From assembly GCA_905182105.1 (NCBI GenBank), contig CAJJAR010000010.1, forward strand, positions 41,119 to 105,118: a stretch of DNA of 64,000 nucleotides, read 5' to 3'. The notes under the pieces are model-generated. The model was not told where the DNA came from. It was given only the letters and a program-made list of their open reading frames with translations, and searched no databases. Shown piece by piece: positions 19,949 to 31,264 of this stretch. Numbering within the stretch: the stretch's first letter is position 1; the number at the start of each line of letters is the position of its first letter. Position numbers and translations under genes: made by a program. Source of the stretch: an uncultured Paracoccaceae bacterium (lineage in GTDB: Bacteria > Pseudomonadota > Alphaproteobacteria > Rhodobacterales > Rhodobacteraceae).

Positions 19949-20389
19949 ATGCAAGATATCATTCGCGGCACCATCTTTATTGAAGACATCGAACTGGGTA
20001 TGACACGCAGCTTGCAGAAGGTCATCACAGATAGCGACATCGAGATGTTCGCCAAAGTCAGCACAGACCATAATCCCGTCCATATCGATGAAGAATACGC
20101 CCAAAACACCATGTTCAAGGGTCGTATCGCCCACGGGATGCTAAGCGCTGGTTTGATTTCTGCGGTCATTGGGGAACAATTGCCGGGTCACGGCACAATC
20201 TATATGGCCCAAAACCTCAAGTTTCTGGCCCCTATTCGGCCCGGCGACACCGTTCATGCGCAAGTCACCGTGACAGATATCCAGCCCGAAAAAAGCCGGG
20301 TAAAGTTGGATTGTATTTGCACTGTGGATGGCAAAAACGTCATCATTGGCGATGCAACCGTTATGGCCCCGTCGCGCACACCCGCATGA
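19949..20389 (+). CDS. MaoC-like (R)-specific enoyl-CoA hydratase
   Basis: A 146-residue hot-dog fold protein. The hydratase 2 motif is clear: FAKVSTDHNPVHIDEEYA followed by GRIAHGML, providing the catalytic Asp and His. Such enzymes hydrate trans-2-enoyl-CoA to (R)-3-hydroxyacyl-CoA, sometimes feeding polyhydroxyalkanoate; phaA and phaB lie 29 kb away. I prefer ATG 19949, preceded by TTAGG, to the GTG nine bases upstream. Substrate is not determined. Confidence 0.88.
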   Translation: MQDIIRGTIFIEDIELGMTRSLQKVITDSDIEMFAKVSTDHNPVHIDEEYAQNTMFKGRIAHGMLSAGLISAVIGEQLPGHGTIYMAQNLKFLAPIRPGDTVHAQVTVTDIQPEKSRVKLDCICTVDGKNVIIGDATVMAPSRTPA

Positions 20390-20443
20390 TTTAACTTACA
20401 TTGCCTTAGGGTTCTTGCGTCACCTCGCCCACCTCGCTAGGCA

Positions 20444-21382
20444 ATGTTTATGCGTATTATTCGAGACTACCAATTCATAGAACCCAAAGATCGCGGCGCG
20501 ACCGTTGCGATTGGGAATTTCGACGGTGTTCACATCGGGCATCAATCCGTGATAGATTTGGCACGCACCGCAAACCCTGAAGCGCCGTTGGGGGTCATGA
20601 CCTTTGAACCCCATCCCCGCGCCTACTTTGCACCCGAAGCCCCCCATTTCCGCCTGATGAGCCGCGAGGCCCGTTCCAGCCGTTTGGAAAAACTGGGCGT
20701 GGATCGACTGTATGAGTTGAACTTTAACACTGCCATGGCCTCCCTCACACCGCGCGAATTTGCACAAAACGTGATTGCCGATGGCCTTGGCCTTGCGCAT
20801 GTCGTTGTGGGTGCTGATTTCTGTTTTGGCAAAGACCGCGCTGGCACCACGCATGATTTGATCGCCTTTGGAAAAGAGATGGGATTTGGCGTGACGATTG
20901 CACCACTTTTGGCCGCGAACACAGACACAGTTTCCTCCACCGCGATCCGCAAAGCGCTTGCGGATGGGCACCCCGAAATCGCGGCCGAAATGTTGGGCCA
21001 CTGGCACCGCATTGAAGGGCCAGTGATTGGCGGCGAACAGCGTGGGCGCGAATTGGGCTATCCAACAGCCAATATGTCCGTTGATGGGTTACACCTGCCA
21101 GCCCTTGGTGTGTACGCTGTAATCTTTGACGTTCTTGATGGCCCACAGGCTGGCACATATCACGGCGCGGCCTCTCTTGGGGTGCGCCCGATGTTTGGGG
21201 AAAACAAACCCAATATCGAAACCTTCGTGTTCGATTTCTCTGGTGATCTGTATGACGCCCAGGCTTCTGTTGCGCTGGTCGAGTACCTGCGCGGAGAAGA
21301 GAACTTCGACAGCCTTGAGGCCTTGATCACGCAAATGGATGCCGACTGTGCCCAAGCGCGTGAAATTCTGGAGGCCCTATGA
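20444..21382 (+). CDS. ribF: Bifunctional riboflavin kinase/FAD synthetase
   Basis: Makes FMN and then FAD from riboflavin. The 312-residue protein has an N-terminal nucleotidyltransferase domain (GNFDGVHIGHQ near residue 24, STAIRKAL near residue 165) and a C-terminal riboflavin kinase domain (GRELGYPTANM near residue 204, GVRPMFGENKPNIETFVFDF). Normal length. The last four bases overlap the YcgN-family gene (ATGA), so these genes are coupled. An alternative start at 20450 (third codon) is possible. Confidence 0.95.
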   Translation: MFMRIIRDYQFIEPKDRGATVAIGNFDGVHIGHQSVIDLARTANPEAPLGVMTFEPHPRAYFAPEAPHFRLMSREARSSRLEKLGVDRLYELNFNTAMASLTPREFAQNVIADGLGLAHVVVGADFCFGKDRAGTTHDLIAFGKEMGFGVTIAPLLAANTDTVSSTAIRKALADGHPEIAAEMLGHWHRIEGPVIGGEQRGRELGYPTANMSVDGLHLPALGVYAVIFDVLDGPQAGTYHGAASLGVRPMFGENKPNIETFVFDFSGDLYDAQASVALVEYLRGEENFDSLEALITQMDADCAQAREILEAL

Positions 21383-21831
21383 CCAAACTTGCCACCAAGT
21401 TCTGGGAACGCAAGCCGCTTACCAAAATGAACTCCGATGAATGGGAAGCACTGTGTGACGGCTGTGGCAAATGCTGCCTCAACAAATTGGAAGATGAAGA
21501 CAGCGGTGAAGTGGCCCTAACCAACATCGCCTGTCGCCTATTGGATGACGCGACCTGTCGCTGCGTACACTACGAAAATCGCCACCAATTCGTGCCCGAT
21601 TGCATTGTTTTAAAACCTGCGAATCTGGACACTCACGCCTATTGGATGCCCACAACCTGCGCCTATCGGTTGTTGTGGGAAGGTAAATCTTTGCCGAAAT
21701 GGCATCCTTTGGTGACGGGAAATCCCGAATCCGTACATGAAGCTGGCATCAGCATCAAAGGGCAAACCCTATCCGAATTTGATATCCCAGAAGAAGATTG
21801 GGAAGATCACATTATCGAGGAACCACAATAA
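21379..21831 (+). CDS. YcgN family cysteine cluster protein (UPF0260)
   Basis: A 150-residue protein of the UPF0260/YcgN family. The N-terminal half carries the conserved cluster CDGCGKCCLNKLED near residue 29 and further Cys in TNIACRLLDDATCRCVHY and PDCIVLKP, resembling an iron-sulfur or zinc-binding CxxCxxCC module. Biochemical function is not known to me. It overlaps ribF by four bases and the aldolase gene by one base (TAATG), making a coupled three-gene unit. Confidence 0.9.
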   Translation: MTKLATKFWERKPLTKMNSDEWEALCDGCGKCCLNKLEDEDSGEVALTNIACRLLDDATCRCVHYENRHQFVPDCIVLKPANLDTHAYWMPTTCAYRLLWEGKSLPKWHPLVTGNPESVHEAGISIKGQTLSEFDIPEEDWEDHIIEEPQ

Positions 21832-22868
21832 TGTTTTTTGCATCCGACAACGCAGGCCCTGCCCTTCCAGATGTGATGCAAGCCCTCACTGACGCCAACA
21901 CCGGCTACCAAATGCCCTACGGCAACGACACTGTCATGGACGAGGTCCGCCAGACCCTGCGTGATCTGTTTGAAGCCCCAGAGGCCACGATATATCTGGT
22001 CACCACGGGAACGGCTGCAAACTCACTGGCCTTGGCCAGCTACACACAGCCTTGGGACACCATCTTTTGCTCATCTGTCGCCCACATCCATAAAGATGAA
22101 TGCAACGCACCCGAATTTTATGCAGGCGGTGCCAAACTCACATTGGTTCCCGGCACCGATCGCATGACACCCGATGCCTTGCGCGCCACTATCACAAACG
22201 AACAAAACCGCGGCGTTCACGGACCACAACGCGGGCCCGTGTCGATCACGCAAGTGACCGAACAAGGCGGCGTTTATAGCGTTGAAGAAATCCAAGCGCT
22301 CAGCGCAGTGGCCAAAGAATTCGATCTGCCTGTTCACCTAGACGGCGCACGTTTTGCCAATGCTCTTGTTGCACTGGGCTGTACGCCTGCTGAAATGACG
22401 TGGAAATCTGGTGTTGATATGGTCAGTTTTGGCGGCACTAAAAACGGCTGCATGGGTGTCGAAGCCGTAATCTTTTTTGAGCCCTCGAAAGCATGGGAAT
22501 TTGAACTGCGCCGCAAACGCGGAGCGCATCTATTGTCCAAACATCGCTACCTATCGGCGCAAATGTCAGGGTATCTCAAAAATGACGCTTGGCTAAAGGC
22601 CGCAACCAAAGCCAACGCAAACTGCACCCATCTGCTCAGCGGTCTTAAAGCGAATGGCGCAAATATTCTGCACTCTGTTGATGCAAACATCATCTTCGCC
22701 ACACTGCCACGCGCCGTGCACCAAAAGCTATTGGGCAGTGGCGCGGTTTACTACGTGATGGGTGGTGATGTGGACGCAGGTTATCCAGAGGAGCAATTGA
22801 TGGCGCGGTTTGTGTGTGATTGGTCCCTCAGCACACAACAGATCGACCAGTTTATCTCACTCTTCTAA
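21831..22868 (+). CDS. ltaE: Low-specificity L-threonine aldolase family protein
   Basis: PLP enzyme that cleaves threonine or allo-threonine to glycine and acetaldehyde. The 345-residue protein has FASDNAGPALP at the start, VHLDGARFANAL near residue 170 for the PLP-ring Asp, and SFGGTKNGCMG with the PLP lysine near residue 203. The ATG at 21831 overlaps the YcgN-family stop; the longer frame is not family-like. Its end overlaps the convergent hydrolase by 12 bases. Gene name by family; substrate preference is not shown. Confidence 0.88.
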   Translation: MFFASDNAGPALPDVMQALTDANTGYQMPYGNDTVMDEVRQTLRDLFEAPEATIYLVTTGTAANSLALASYTQPWDTIFCSSVAHIHKDECNAPEFYAGGAKLTLVPGTDRMTPDALRATITNEQNRGVHGPQRGPVSITQVTEQGGVYSVEEIQALSAVAKEFDLPVHLDGARFANALVALGCTPAEMTWKSGVDMVSFGGTKNGCMGVEAVIFFEPSKAWEFELRRKRGAHLLSKHRYLSAQMSGYLKNDAWLKAATKANANCTHLLSGLKANGANILHSVDANIIFATLPRAVHQKLLGSGAVYYVMGGDVDAGYPEEQLMARFVCDWSLSTQQIDQFISLF

Positions 22869-23645
22869 ACCGCCTAAAAACGCCTGGATGATGACGGCCA
22901 CCTGTTCGGGGTGCGTCAGCGGTGCCATGTGGCCTGCACCTTCAATGGTGGTGCTGGTGGCATCAGGTAAACGCCGCGCAATCGCGTCGTTGATATAACC
23001 AGCCGCAGCGTTGGACTTACCACCTTTAATCAACAACGCAGGCATTGTTGCACGCGCAAACATATCGTTCTTCAACAATCCCGCGCTATCCTCTTCCAAG
23101 AACGGCGCACTGCCAACGACAAAATGAATTCGGTCCGTCATATAGCTGCGCGCACGCGGTGAAAAATCAGCCCACTTGGTCCCATCACCCCAAGCACGGT
23201 TAAAACAACGCGCAGCTGTTTCGCGATCCCCTGAATCCCATGCAGCATTGAATTCTTCGTTCACACCAAGAGCAGCAAACATTTCATCAGGGTGGTCCGC
23301 AATCGCGGGTGCAAAATAGACTGGTTCAATCATAGTCACGCTGCGCACCATCTCTGGATGTTCCATCGCCAATCGCATGGCGACCGTCGCGCCAAAAGAA
23401 TGGCCTATCAAATCCATCGGTTCTGTCAGCAACGCGCGGCCCATATCGGTGGCCACATCGTGCAAGTCGCCTGTGCCATCCCAATCGCTAGATCTGCCAT
23501 GACTTGGCAAATCATATAGGGTCGCGGTTATTCGATCTGCCAAAGCGCCTATTAGCCCAGTCAGCGATCCCATGTGCGCAAGCGAACAGTGGATGGCAAG
23601 GGCCTGACGCGGCCCCTGCCCAAAACTACGTGTATGTGTGTGCAC
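22857..23645 (-). CDS. Alpha/beta hydrolase
   Basis: A 262-residue alpha/beta-fold hydrolase of unknown substrate. The nucleophile elbow GHSFGATVA lies near residue 82, and the catalytic His is probably in GAGHMAPLTHPEQV near the C-terminus; the oxyanion region is HCSLAHMGS near residue 19. No signal peptide is evident. Its 3' end overlaps the aldolase gene on the other strand. It is eight bases downstream of the DsbA-like isomerase gene in the same direction, so the two are probably one transcript. Confidence 0.87.
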   Translation of the reverse strand: MHTHTRSFGQGPRQALAIHCSLAHMGSLTGLIGALADRITATLYDLPSHGRSSDWDGTGDLHDVATDMGRALLTEPMDLIGHSFGATVAMRLAMEHPEMVRSVTMIEPVYFAPAIADHPDEMFAALGVNEEFNAAWDSGDRETAARCFNRAWGDGTKWADFSPRARSYMTDRIHFVVGSAPFLEEDSAGLLKNDMFARATMPALLIKGGKSNAAAGYINDAIARRLPDATSTTIEGAGHMAPLTHPEQVAVIIQAFLGGLEE

Positions 23646-23653
23646 GACTGGGA

Positions 23654-24253
23654 TTAGGCCTTGGACGCCAAATGCGCATCAAGGTCTGCAATGCGGTCTT
23701 GGCCCCAGAACCGTGTACCATCATCCGTGATGTAGAACGGCGCGCCGAAGACACCGGCTGCGACAGCTTCTTCCAGATTGCGGCCATAGGTTTCTGCACC
23801 TTCCAAAAGACCACTATCTGCCAAAGACGAATCAAAACCAGCTTCTTCTAAGCATGCCTTGATCACCGAGTCTTCCGCGATGTCTTTCTCTTCAACCCAA
23901 ACGGCGCGCAACAACGCGTGAACCGCTTTGCCCATATCGCCGCCACCAGCGTTTTGCGCTGCGATCAATGCATAGGATGATGGGGCCATATTGGTTGGCC
24001 AATGCGCTGGCTTTAGATTGAAATCCATGCCCAAAGACGCAGATTGGCGCAACAGGTCGATGCCGCGATATTCCATACGGCTGATGTGGCGATCTTTTGG
24101 CGCAGTGCCACCAGTACGGCCAAACAGGCTCATGATATCAAGAGGTTTGTATGTGATTGTTGCGCCGTGTTTTGCTGCAACTTCTTCCATACGAGTGCCA
24201 GCAAGGTAAGCATATGGGGAAAGGGTCGAAAAGTAATAATCGATATGAGCCAT
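23654..24253 (-). CDS. 2-hydroxychromene-2-carboxylate isomerase-like (DsbA family) protein
   Basis: A 199-residue thioredoxin-fold protein. It opens [17 protein letters not shown], the family start in which Ser replaces the DsbA Cys, and has [20 protein letters not shown] at the C-terminus, the glutathione-site region. Members isomerise 2-hydroxychromene-2-carboxylate in naphthalene degradation or act on other glutathione-linked substrates; no aromatic pathway is nearby, so the substrate is unknown. ATG 24253 follows TTGGAGAAA. It is co-directional with the hydrolase downstream. Confidence 0.88.
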   Translation of the reverse strand: MAHIDYYFSTLSPYAYLAGTRMEEVAAKHGATITYKPLDIMSLFGRTGGTAPKDRHISRMEYRGIDLLRQSASLGMDFNLKPAHWPTNMAPSSYALIAAQNAGGGDMGKAVHALLRAVWVEEKDIAEDSVIKACLEEAGFDSSLADSGLLEGAETYGRNLEEAVAAGVFGAPFYITDDGTRFWGQDRIADLDAHLASKA

Positions 24254-24378
24254 TATGTTTCTCCAATAGGTCGGGCTGTGCTTTGCCAATAAGTATAGGC
24301 GTGATAAGCGGATGCCACCATCGCGAATCTGTCAAATTTACATGCGGCGTATCCGCCGCATCTCTGGGGACCTACAAT

Positions 24379-25398
24379 ATGCCAACTACCGTCCAACCAA
24401 AACTTATCACAGGCAACGCAAACAAACCTTTGGCCTCTTCCATCGCCGAACGTATGTCCTTGCACAGTGGCATAGATGTGGGACTTGTTGATGCCCGCGT
24501 CGAACGATTTAATGATGGCGAGATTTTTGTAGAAGTGTTCGAAAACGTACGTGGCGAGGATATGTTTATCATCCAGCCAACGTCCAACCCTACCAATGAC
24601 AACCTGATGGAACTGTTGATCATGTGTGATGCGCTGCGTCGCTCATCTGCTGCACGTATCACAGCTGTTATCCCATACTTTGGCTATGCACGTCAGGACC
24701 GCCGCACAAAGGCGCGCACACCCATCACTGCCAAGATGGTTGCCAACATGATGGTTGGTGCCGGTATCGAACGGGTTCTAACAATGGACCTTCACGCCGC
24801 ACAGATCCAAGGGTTCTTTGATATCCCAGTGGATAACCTTTACGCCTCTCCTGTTTTTTCTTTGGACATTAAAGACCAATTCAAAGACCGCATGGATGAG
24901 CTAATGGTTGTTTCCCCTGACGTTGGCGGCGTTGCACGTGCACGCGAACTGGCCAAACGCATCAACTCCCCTCTATCCATCGTGGACAAGCGTCGCGAAA
25001 AACCGGGCGAGATTGCAGAGATGACAGTGATTGGGAACGTAGAAGGCAAAGTTTGCCTAATCGTGGACGACATCTGCGATACTGCAGGCACCCTATGCAA
25101 AGCAGCTGAAGTACTGCTTGAGAACGGCGCTAAGGAAGTACACAGCTACATCAGCCACGGCGTCATGTCAGGCCCAGCGGTAGAGCGTGTGACCAATTCG
25201 GTTATGAAATCTTTGGTCATCACCGACACGATCCAGCCAACGCAAGCTATCCTTGGTGCAAGCAACATCCGTGTTGTACCAACAGCACCTGTGTTTGCCC
25301 AAGCGATCATAAACATCTGGACAGGCACATCCGTATCGTCGTTGTTTGAGGCTGAAAGCCTTGGACCAATCTACGACGGCATGTACCCAGCGGAATAA
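24379..25398 (+). CDS. prs: Ribose-phosphate pyrophosphokinase (PRPP synthetase)
   Basis: Makes PRPP from ribose 5-phosphate and ATP for nucleotide, histidine and salvage pathways, including the upp reaction. The 340-residue protein has NDGEIFVEV near residue 47, the ATP-site FGYARQDRR near residue 103, [12 protein letters not shown] near 138, and the PRPP motif [11 protein letters not shown] near 230. ATG 24379 is preceded by GGGGAC; the frame extending 74 codons upstream is not family-like. The protein is slightly longer than E. coli Prs because of an N-terminal extension. Two terminators follow. Confidence 0.95.
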   Translation: MPTTVQPKLITGNANKPLASSIAERMSLHSGIDVGLVDARVERFNDGEIFVEVFENVRGEDMFIIQPTSNPTNDNLMELLIMCDALRRSSAARITAVIPYFGYARQDRRTKARTPITAKMVANMMVGAGIERVLTMDLHAAQIQGFFDIPVDNLYASPVFSLDIKDQFKDRMDELMVVSPDVGGVARARELAKRINSPLSIVDKRREKPGEIAEMTVIGNVEGKVCLIVDDICDTAGTLCKAAEVLLENGAKEVHSYISHGVMSGPAVERVTNSVMKSLVITDTIQPTQAILGASNIRVVPTAPVFAQAIINIWTGTSVSSLFEAESLGPIYDGMYPAE

Positions 25399-25399
25399 C

Positions 25400-25464
25400 A
25401 AAAGGGCGCTGAAAATCTCCCTTTTTTACAATAAATCGGGCGGGTTCATCCCCGCCCTTTTTTT
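25400..25464 (+). terminator. Double intrinsic terminator of prs
   Basis: First hairpin AAAAGGG / CCCTTTT at 25400-25425 with T6. Second hairpin GGGCGGG-TTCATC-CCGCCC type at 25438-25457 followed by seven T. The second stem closely resembles the palindromic repeat at 12675-12692. Confidence 0.88.
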
Positions 25465-25479
25465 ATAGGATCTGGGACC

Positions 25480-25835
25480 CTACATCACGTCGCAATCGTC
25501 TTCGTCACTCAGCTCACCAATAGCCATCCAGCCAATGCGGGCACGGGCGACGCGTGTGCCACCCCACGTGCGGAACACCAGATCAAAACCATCTTCAGTC
25601 ATAGCTTCAGCTGCAATGTCGGCACGGATAACGGTGGATGCGTCCATGTACAAAGGCTGATCGACGTTTAAACGTTTGGTGCGGTGCGGAAAGGTTCTGT
25701 GAACTTGACCCGGCAGCGACGTTCGCGTTGACCGCGACCTGTCCACATCTCACAGTCATTTTCAAAGCTGGAAAAGAGAACTGTGCTCCCTTGATCAATG
25801 CCAATCAGCCGGCTTCTTAAACGCTTCAAATGCAC
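25480..25835 (-). pseudogene. H-type lectin domain protein, broken by a stop and a frameshift
   Basis: Read leftward from a GTG at 25835, the frame gives IGIDQGSTVLFSSFE, then DCEMWTGRGQRE and FTEPFRTAPNV, which matches the N-terminal half of Rhodobacterales H-type lectin proteins. It then meets TAA at 25668-25670. The C-terminal half (RADIAAEAMTEDGFDLVFR, ARIGWMAIGELSDED) continues in another frame from about 25650, so at least one base has been lost near 25650-25656. Intact relatives are about 115 residues and bind sugars (GalNAc in the eukaryotic prototype). Function of the bacterial form is not known to me. Both lesions would inactivate it. Confidence 0.78.
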
Positions 25836-25894
25836 TTCACTTCAAATTTGATTCATCACTAACACTTAATAGGGGAGATTACGCACCCCAAAAA

Positions 25895-25922
25895 AACAAA
25901 AAAGGCCCCGATAAACGGGGCC
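25895..25922 (-). terminator. Intrinsic terminator of the atp operon
   Basis: In the leftward direction GGCCCCG-TTTAT-CGGGGCC is followed by a long T run (A run at 25884-25903 on the plus strand), about 30 bp after the atpC stop. Confidence 0.92.
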
Positions 25923-25952
25923 TCTTGTTACTCTTAAGATAGTCGGGTCAAA

Positions 25953-26378
25953 TTACTTTGAACCGATACCCATATCATCGCCCATTGCGACCATGTCTGC
26001 CAACAACTTGGCAGCATCATCAACTGGGCCCGGCTCGTTTTCAAAGAACTCTTTGGCATTGTTCAGCGCAGCGCGCGCTTCAGCAACCATTTCGCTCATG
26101 TCTTCGGCCGTCATATCGCCTTTTGCCACTGCACGTTCAGCCAAAACTGAAACGCCTGCAGCACTGATCTCAGCAAAGCCACCCGTCACAACATATTCTG
26201 TTGTAGCGTCCGGTGCCTCAACACGCAGCACGCCAGGGCGCAACGTGGTGATTGTTGGAGCATGATTGGCCATAACCGTCATGTCGCCATCTGCGCCGGG
26301 GATTTGCACTGATGTCGCTGGCCCAGAGGCCAGAGACTTTTCAGGTGAAACCAGATCAAATTGCATAGTATCTGCCAT
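25953..26378 (-). CDS. atpC: F1 ATP synthase epsilon subunit
   Basis: Part of the central stalk; couples rotation to catalysis and can inhibit ATP hydrolysis. The 141-residue protein opens [15 protein letters not shown] and has the beta-sandwich motif [17 protein letters not shown], followed by the C-terminal helical part. It lies 12 bases after atpD and is the last gene of the leftward operon atpHAGDC, followed by a strong terminator. Confidence 0.96.
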   Translation of the reverse strand: MADTMQFDLVSPEKSLASGPATSVQIPGADGDMTVMANHAPTITTLRPGVLRVEAPDATTEYVVTGGFAEISAAGVSVLAERAVAKGDMTAEDMSEMVAEARAALNNAKEFFENEPGPVDDAAKLLADMVAMGDDMGIGSK

Positions 26379-26390
26379 TGTTCAGGCTCC

Positions 26391-27836
<1,446 letters not shown>

Positions 27837-28712
27837 CTAGAGTGCTTCCGCACCCGAAATAATTTCAATCAGCTCGTTGGTGATCACGGCCTGACGCGAA
27901 CGATTGTATTGGATCGTCAACTTGTCGACCATTTCACCCGCGTTGCGTGTAGCATTGTCCATTGCAGACATGCGCGCGCCCTGTTCGGACGCACCGTTTT
28001 CCAACAGCGCACTAAAGATCGCGGTTGCAATGCTACGCGGCAGCAAGTCGGCCAAGATGGCTTCCTCAGATGGCTCGTAATCATACAACGTTGTATCAGC
28101 TGCATCCTCATCCACCTCGAACATCGCGGGGATAACTTGCTGTGCTGTTGGGATCTGCGTCACAACATTCACGAATTTCGCATAGAACAGCGTCGCTACG
28201 TCGAATTCACCGGCATCAAAGCTGGCCAATACGGTTTTAGCGATGCCTTGCGCATCCGTGTAGCCAACGCGCTTCACTTCAGTCAGGTCAACGTGGCCAA
28301 TATAAAAGTCACCATATTCGCGCTTCATTTGGTCACGACCCTTTTTGCCAACGGTCAAGATCTTAACAGTCTTGCCCGCAGCCTTTAGTGCTGCCGCATG
28401 TGCTTTGGCCTTTTTGACGATGTTCGAGTTGAACCCGCCGCAAAGACCACGTTCTGACGTCATGACAACCATCAACTGCACCTGATCGCTGCCAGTACCT
28501 GACAACAATTTCGGCGCAGAGCCGCTGCCACCTACGGATGCGGCCAAGCCACCCATCACCGCGTTAAAACGCGTTGTATAGGGGCGAGACTGCTCCGCAG
28601 CTTCCTGCGCGCGGCGAAGCTTCGCCGCGGCAACCATTTGCATGGCCTTTGTGATCTTACGAGTGTTCTTAACACTTGCGATCCTGTTTTTGAGTTCCTT
28701 AAGGTTGGCCAT
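27837..28712 (-). CDS. atpG: F1 ATP synthase gamma subunit
   Basis: Rotor shaft of F1. The 291-residue protein starts [24 protein letters not shown], the conserved N-terminal coiled-coil helix, and ends with the matching C-terminal helix [18 protein letters not shown]. The central region [12 protein letters not shown] is the conserved globular-domain motif. Located 14 bp after atpA in the same operon. Confidence 0.97.
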   Translation of the reverse strand: MANLKELKNRIASVKNTRKITKAMQMVAAAKLRRAQEAAEQSRPYTTRFNAVMGGLAASVGGSGSAPKLLSGTGSDQVQLMVVMTSERGLCGGFNSNIVKKAKAHAAALKAAGKTVKILTVGKKGRDQMKREYGDFYIGHVDLTEVKRVGYTDAQGIAKTVLASFDAGEFDVATLFYAKFVNVVTQIPTAQQVIPAMFEVDEDAADTTLYDYEPSEEAILADLLPRSIATAIFSALLENGASEQGARMSAMDNATRNAGEMVDKLTIQYNRSRQAVITNELIEIISGAEAL

Positions 28713-28726
28713 CTGGCTTTATCCCC

Positions 28727-30265
28727 TTAAGCGAAATCTGCGACGAATGCGTCAAGTGCGGCTTTGATCTTGTCTTCAAGCTCGCCCTTCACCTTACGGT
28801 CGTTGTCGGTGATGTCAGCCAACAAGTCAGCGTTGTTGTTGCGCAGGTGCGCCAACATTGCTGTCTCAAAACGACCAACTTCTTTCACGTCAACGGCGTC
28901 AAGGTAACCATTCGTACCCGCAAAGATGACGCAGACGATTTCCGCGTTTGTCAGTGGGGAGTATTGTGCTTGCTTCATCAACTCAGTCAAACGCGCACCA
29001 CGGTTCAACATTTGTTGTGTTGCAGCGTCCAGATCGGAACCGAACTGCGCAAATGCAGCCATTTCACGATACTGAGCCAAAGAAAGTTTCACAGGACCAG
29101 CAACCGAAGACATAGCTTTGGTTTGAGCAGATGAACCAACACGAGACACAGATAGACCTGTGTTAACAGCAGGACGAATACCTTGGTAGAACAATTCTGT
29201 TTCCAAGAAGATCTGACCGTCAGTGATCGAAATCACGTTTGTCGGAATAAACGCAGAAACGTCGCCACCCTGAGTTTCAATGATCGGCAAAGCTGTCAAT
29301 GAACCGTTGCCGGATGCATCGCCCAATTTCGCAGAACGTTCAAGCAATCTGGAGTGAAGATAGAAAACGTCACCAGGATACGCTTCGCGTCCTGGAGGAC
29401 GACGAAGTAGCAAGGACATTTGACGGTAAGACACAGCTTGCTTTGACAAATCATCATAGATGATCAAAGCGTGGCGACCGTTATCGCGGAAGTGCTCAGC
29501 CATTGTAGTCGCAGCATATGGTGCCAAGAACTGCATAGGTGCAGGATCGGACGCCGTTGCAGCAACAACGATGGAATATTCCATCGCGCCAGCTTCTTCG
29601 AGCTTCTTAACCAACTGCGCAACAGTAGAACGCTTTTGGCCAATCGCAACGTATACACAGTACAATTTCTTGTACTCGTCGTCCCCAGCAGCTTCGTTGT
29701 ATGATTTTTGGTTCAGGATCGCATCTAGAGCCACAGCTGTTTTACCAGTTTGGCGGTCACCAATGATCAATTCGCGTTGGCCACGGCCAATTGGGATCAT
29801 CGCGTCAACAGACTTCAGACCAGTCGCCATCGGTTCGTGAACCGATTTGCGTGGAATGATGCCCGGTGCTTTAACTTCAGCCAAACCGCGTTTCGCAGTC
29901 TTGATCGGACCTTTGCCGTCGATTGGGTTACCCAAACCGTCAACAACGCGACCCAAAAGTTCGTCACCGATTGGTACGTCCACGATTGAGTTGGTGCGCT
30001 TAACAACGTCACCCTCTTTGATGTCTTGGTCGGACCCGAAGATAACAACACCAACGTTGTCAGATTCAAGGTTCAAGGCCATGCCTTGGATTCCACCAGG
30101 GAATTCAACCATTTCACCGGCTTGAACACTGTCCAAACCATATACACGCGCGATACCGTCACCGACGGACAGGACACGGCCAACTTCGGCTACTTCTGCT
30201 TCTTGACCAAAGTTTTCGATCTGGTCTTTCAGGATCGCAGAAATTTCTGCAGCTTGGATACCCAT
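28727..30265 (-). CDS. atpA: F1 ATP synthase alpha subunit
   Basis: Non-catalytic nucleotide-binding subunit of F1. Walker A is [13 protein letters not shown] near residue 169, and the signature [17 protein letters not shown] near residue 362 contains the arginine finger. Length 512, as expected. The start immediately follows the atpH stop (30266/30265), so translation is coupled. Confidence 0.98.
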   Translation of the reverse strand: MGIQAAEISAILKDQIENFGQEAEVAEVGRVLSVGDGIARVYGLDSVQAGEMVEFPGGIQGMALNLESDNVGVVIFGSDQDIKEGDVVKRTNSIVDVPIGDELLGRVVDGLGNPIDGKGPIKTAKRGLAEVKAPGIIPRKSVHEPMATGLKSVDAMIPIGRGQRELIIGDRQTGKTAVALDAILNQKSYNEAAGDDEYKKLYCVYVAIGQKRSTVAQLVKKLEEAGAMEYSIVVAATASDPAPMQFLAPYAATTMAEHFRDNGRHALIIYDDLSKQAVSYRQMSLLLRRPPGREAYPGDVFYLHSRLLERSAKLGDASGNGSLTALPIIETQGGDVSAFIPTNVISITDGQIFLETELFYQGIRPAVNTGLSVSRVGSSAQTKAMSSVAGPVKLSLAQYREMAAFAQFGSDLDAATQQMLNRGARLTELMKQAQYSPLTNAEIVCVIFAGTNGYLDAVDVKEVGRFETAMLAHLRNNNADLLADITDNDRKVKGELEDKIKAALDAFVADFA

Positions 30266-30826
30266 TTATCCGACCTCTTTCATTACGTTCTGGAGGGAAT
30301 TGAGCTTCGAGCGGATCGACGTATCGATCATTTTCGAACCCACTTTAACGACAAGACCGCCGATGAGAGACTCATCCACGGTCGCATTGATGGTTACAGT
30401 CTTACCAAGTTTTGCTTTTAGCGTTTTGGCAAGTTTGTCTGATTGTGCCTTCGTCAGCGCCGAAGCACTGGTGACGTCCGCTGTAACTTCACCGTTGTCT
30501 TCAGCAATAGCTTCGCGCAGGGCGACAACCAACTGAGGCAATACAAACAAACGACGCTTTGAAGCCATCAAGGCCAGCGTGTTGCTCATAATTGGTGAAA
30601 GTTCCATCTTCTTTGCGAGGCCAGCAATTGCTGCACCCTGTTCTTCGCGCGAATAGATAGGAGAATGGATCAGCGCATTAAAGTCGCTGCTGTTTGACAT
30701 CGCATCGGACAAAACGCCCAAATCTGTTTCAATGGCTTTGACCTTCTTGCCGTCTTTGGCAAGGTCGTACACGGCCGTTGCATAACGGCCCGCAATACTT
30801 GTGGCAATCGAAGCTGGTTCTGACAC
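30266..30826 (-). CDS. atpH: F1 ATP synthase delta subunit
   Basis: Peripheral-stalk subunit (OSCP homologue) linking F1 to the membrane sector. The 186-residue protein begins MSEPASIATSIAGRYATAV, which is the usual Rhodobacterales N-terminus, and contains the C-terminal IDTSIRSKLNSLQNVMKEV. The start is a GTG at 30826; a second GTG two codons upstream is possible, but the site AAAGGGTGG fits the inner one. It is the first gene of atpHAGDC; the F0 genes are not in the window, as usual for this group. Confidence 0.94.
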   Translation of the reverse strand: MSEPASIATSIAGRYATAVYDLAKDGKKVKAIETDLGVLSDAMSNSSDFNALIHSPIYSREEQGAAIAGLAKKMELSPIMSNTLALMASKRRLFVLPQLVVALREAIAEDNGEVTADVTSASALTKAQSDKLAKTLKAKLGKTVTINATVDESLIGGLVVKVGSKMIDTSIRSKLNSLQNVMKEVG

Positions 30827-30832
30827 TTCCAC

Positions 30833-31264
30833 CCTTTCGATGTCATGGCCCTACGTTTCCACCAGATGGTTTGGCGTAAGGGGTTGGATCGCTTCAATAC
30901 ATACTGAAGCGATGAAATCAGAGCGTACGTAACAGAGGTAATCGCGCCTCGCAACATATCTGTGACATCATGCTCTGATAGGCTTATTGAATAGATTCAA
31001 CGTATTACGCGAGGTGCGACCCTTTGTGGCAGTATTTTGTTAGGATTTTTGTAATTATTTTATCAAATTTGACAACGAATCTCCAAAAGTTGTTCAATTT
31101 TTTCGCCATATGATTGCAAGAGTCACCTCAACAGTAACAAAATCAAGCCTTCGGAACATCCAAACGACGCTACATTTGACTCCCACTATGCACGCTCCTA
31201 GGCCCAAAATATATCTGCCAACGTTTTTATCACATATTTTTAAAGAGTACCCGGAGAGTATCCC
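30833..31264. other. Intergenic region between atpH and the first RTX-like pseudogene
   Basis: No coding sequence is supported here. It must hold the leftward atp promoter and the old promoter of the rightward RTX-like gene. One clear structure is the hairpin listed separately at 30888-30913. The rest is AT-rich from about 31030 to 31110. Confidence 0.6.
30888..30913. repeat. Perfect 9-bp hairpin upstream of the atp operon
   Basis: ATCGCTTCA at 30888-30896 and TGAAGCGAT at 30905-30913 form a perfect inverted repeat with an eight-base spacer, about 60-90 bp upstream of atpH. It could be an operator or a 5'-leader hairpin; no T run follows on either strand. Confidence 0.5.
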
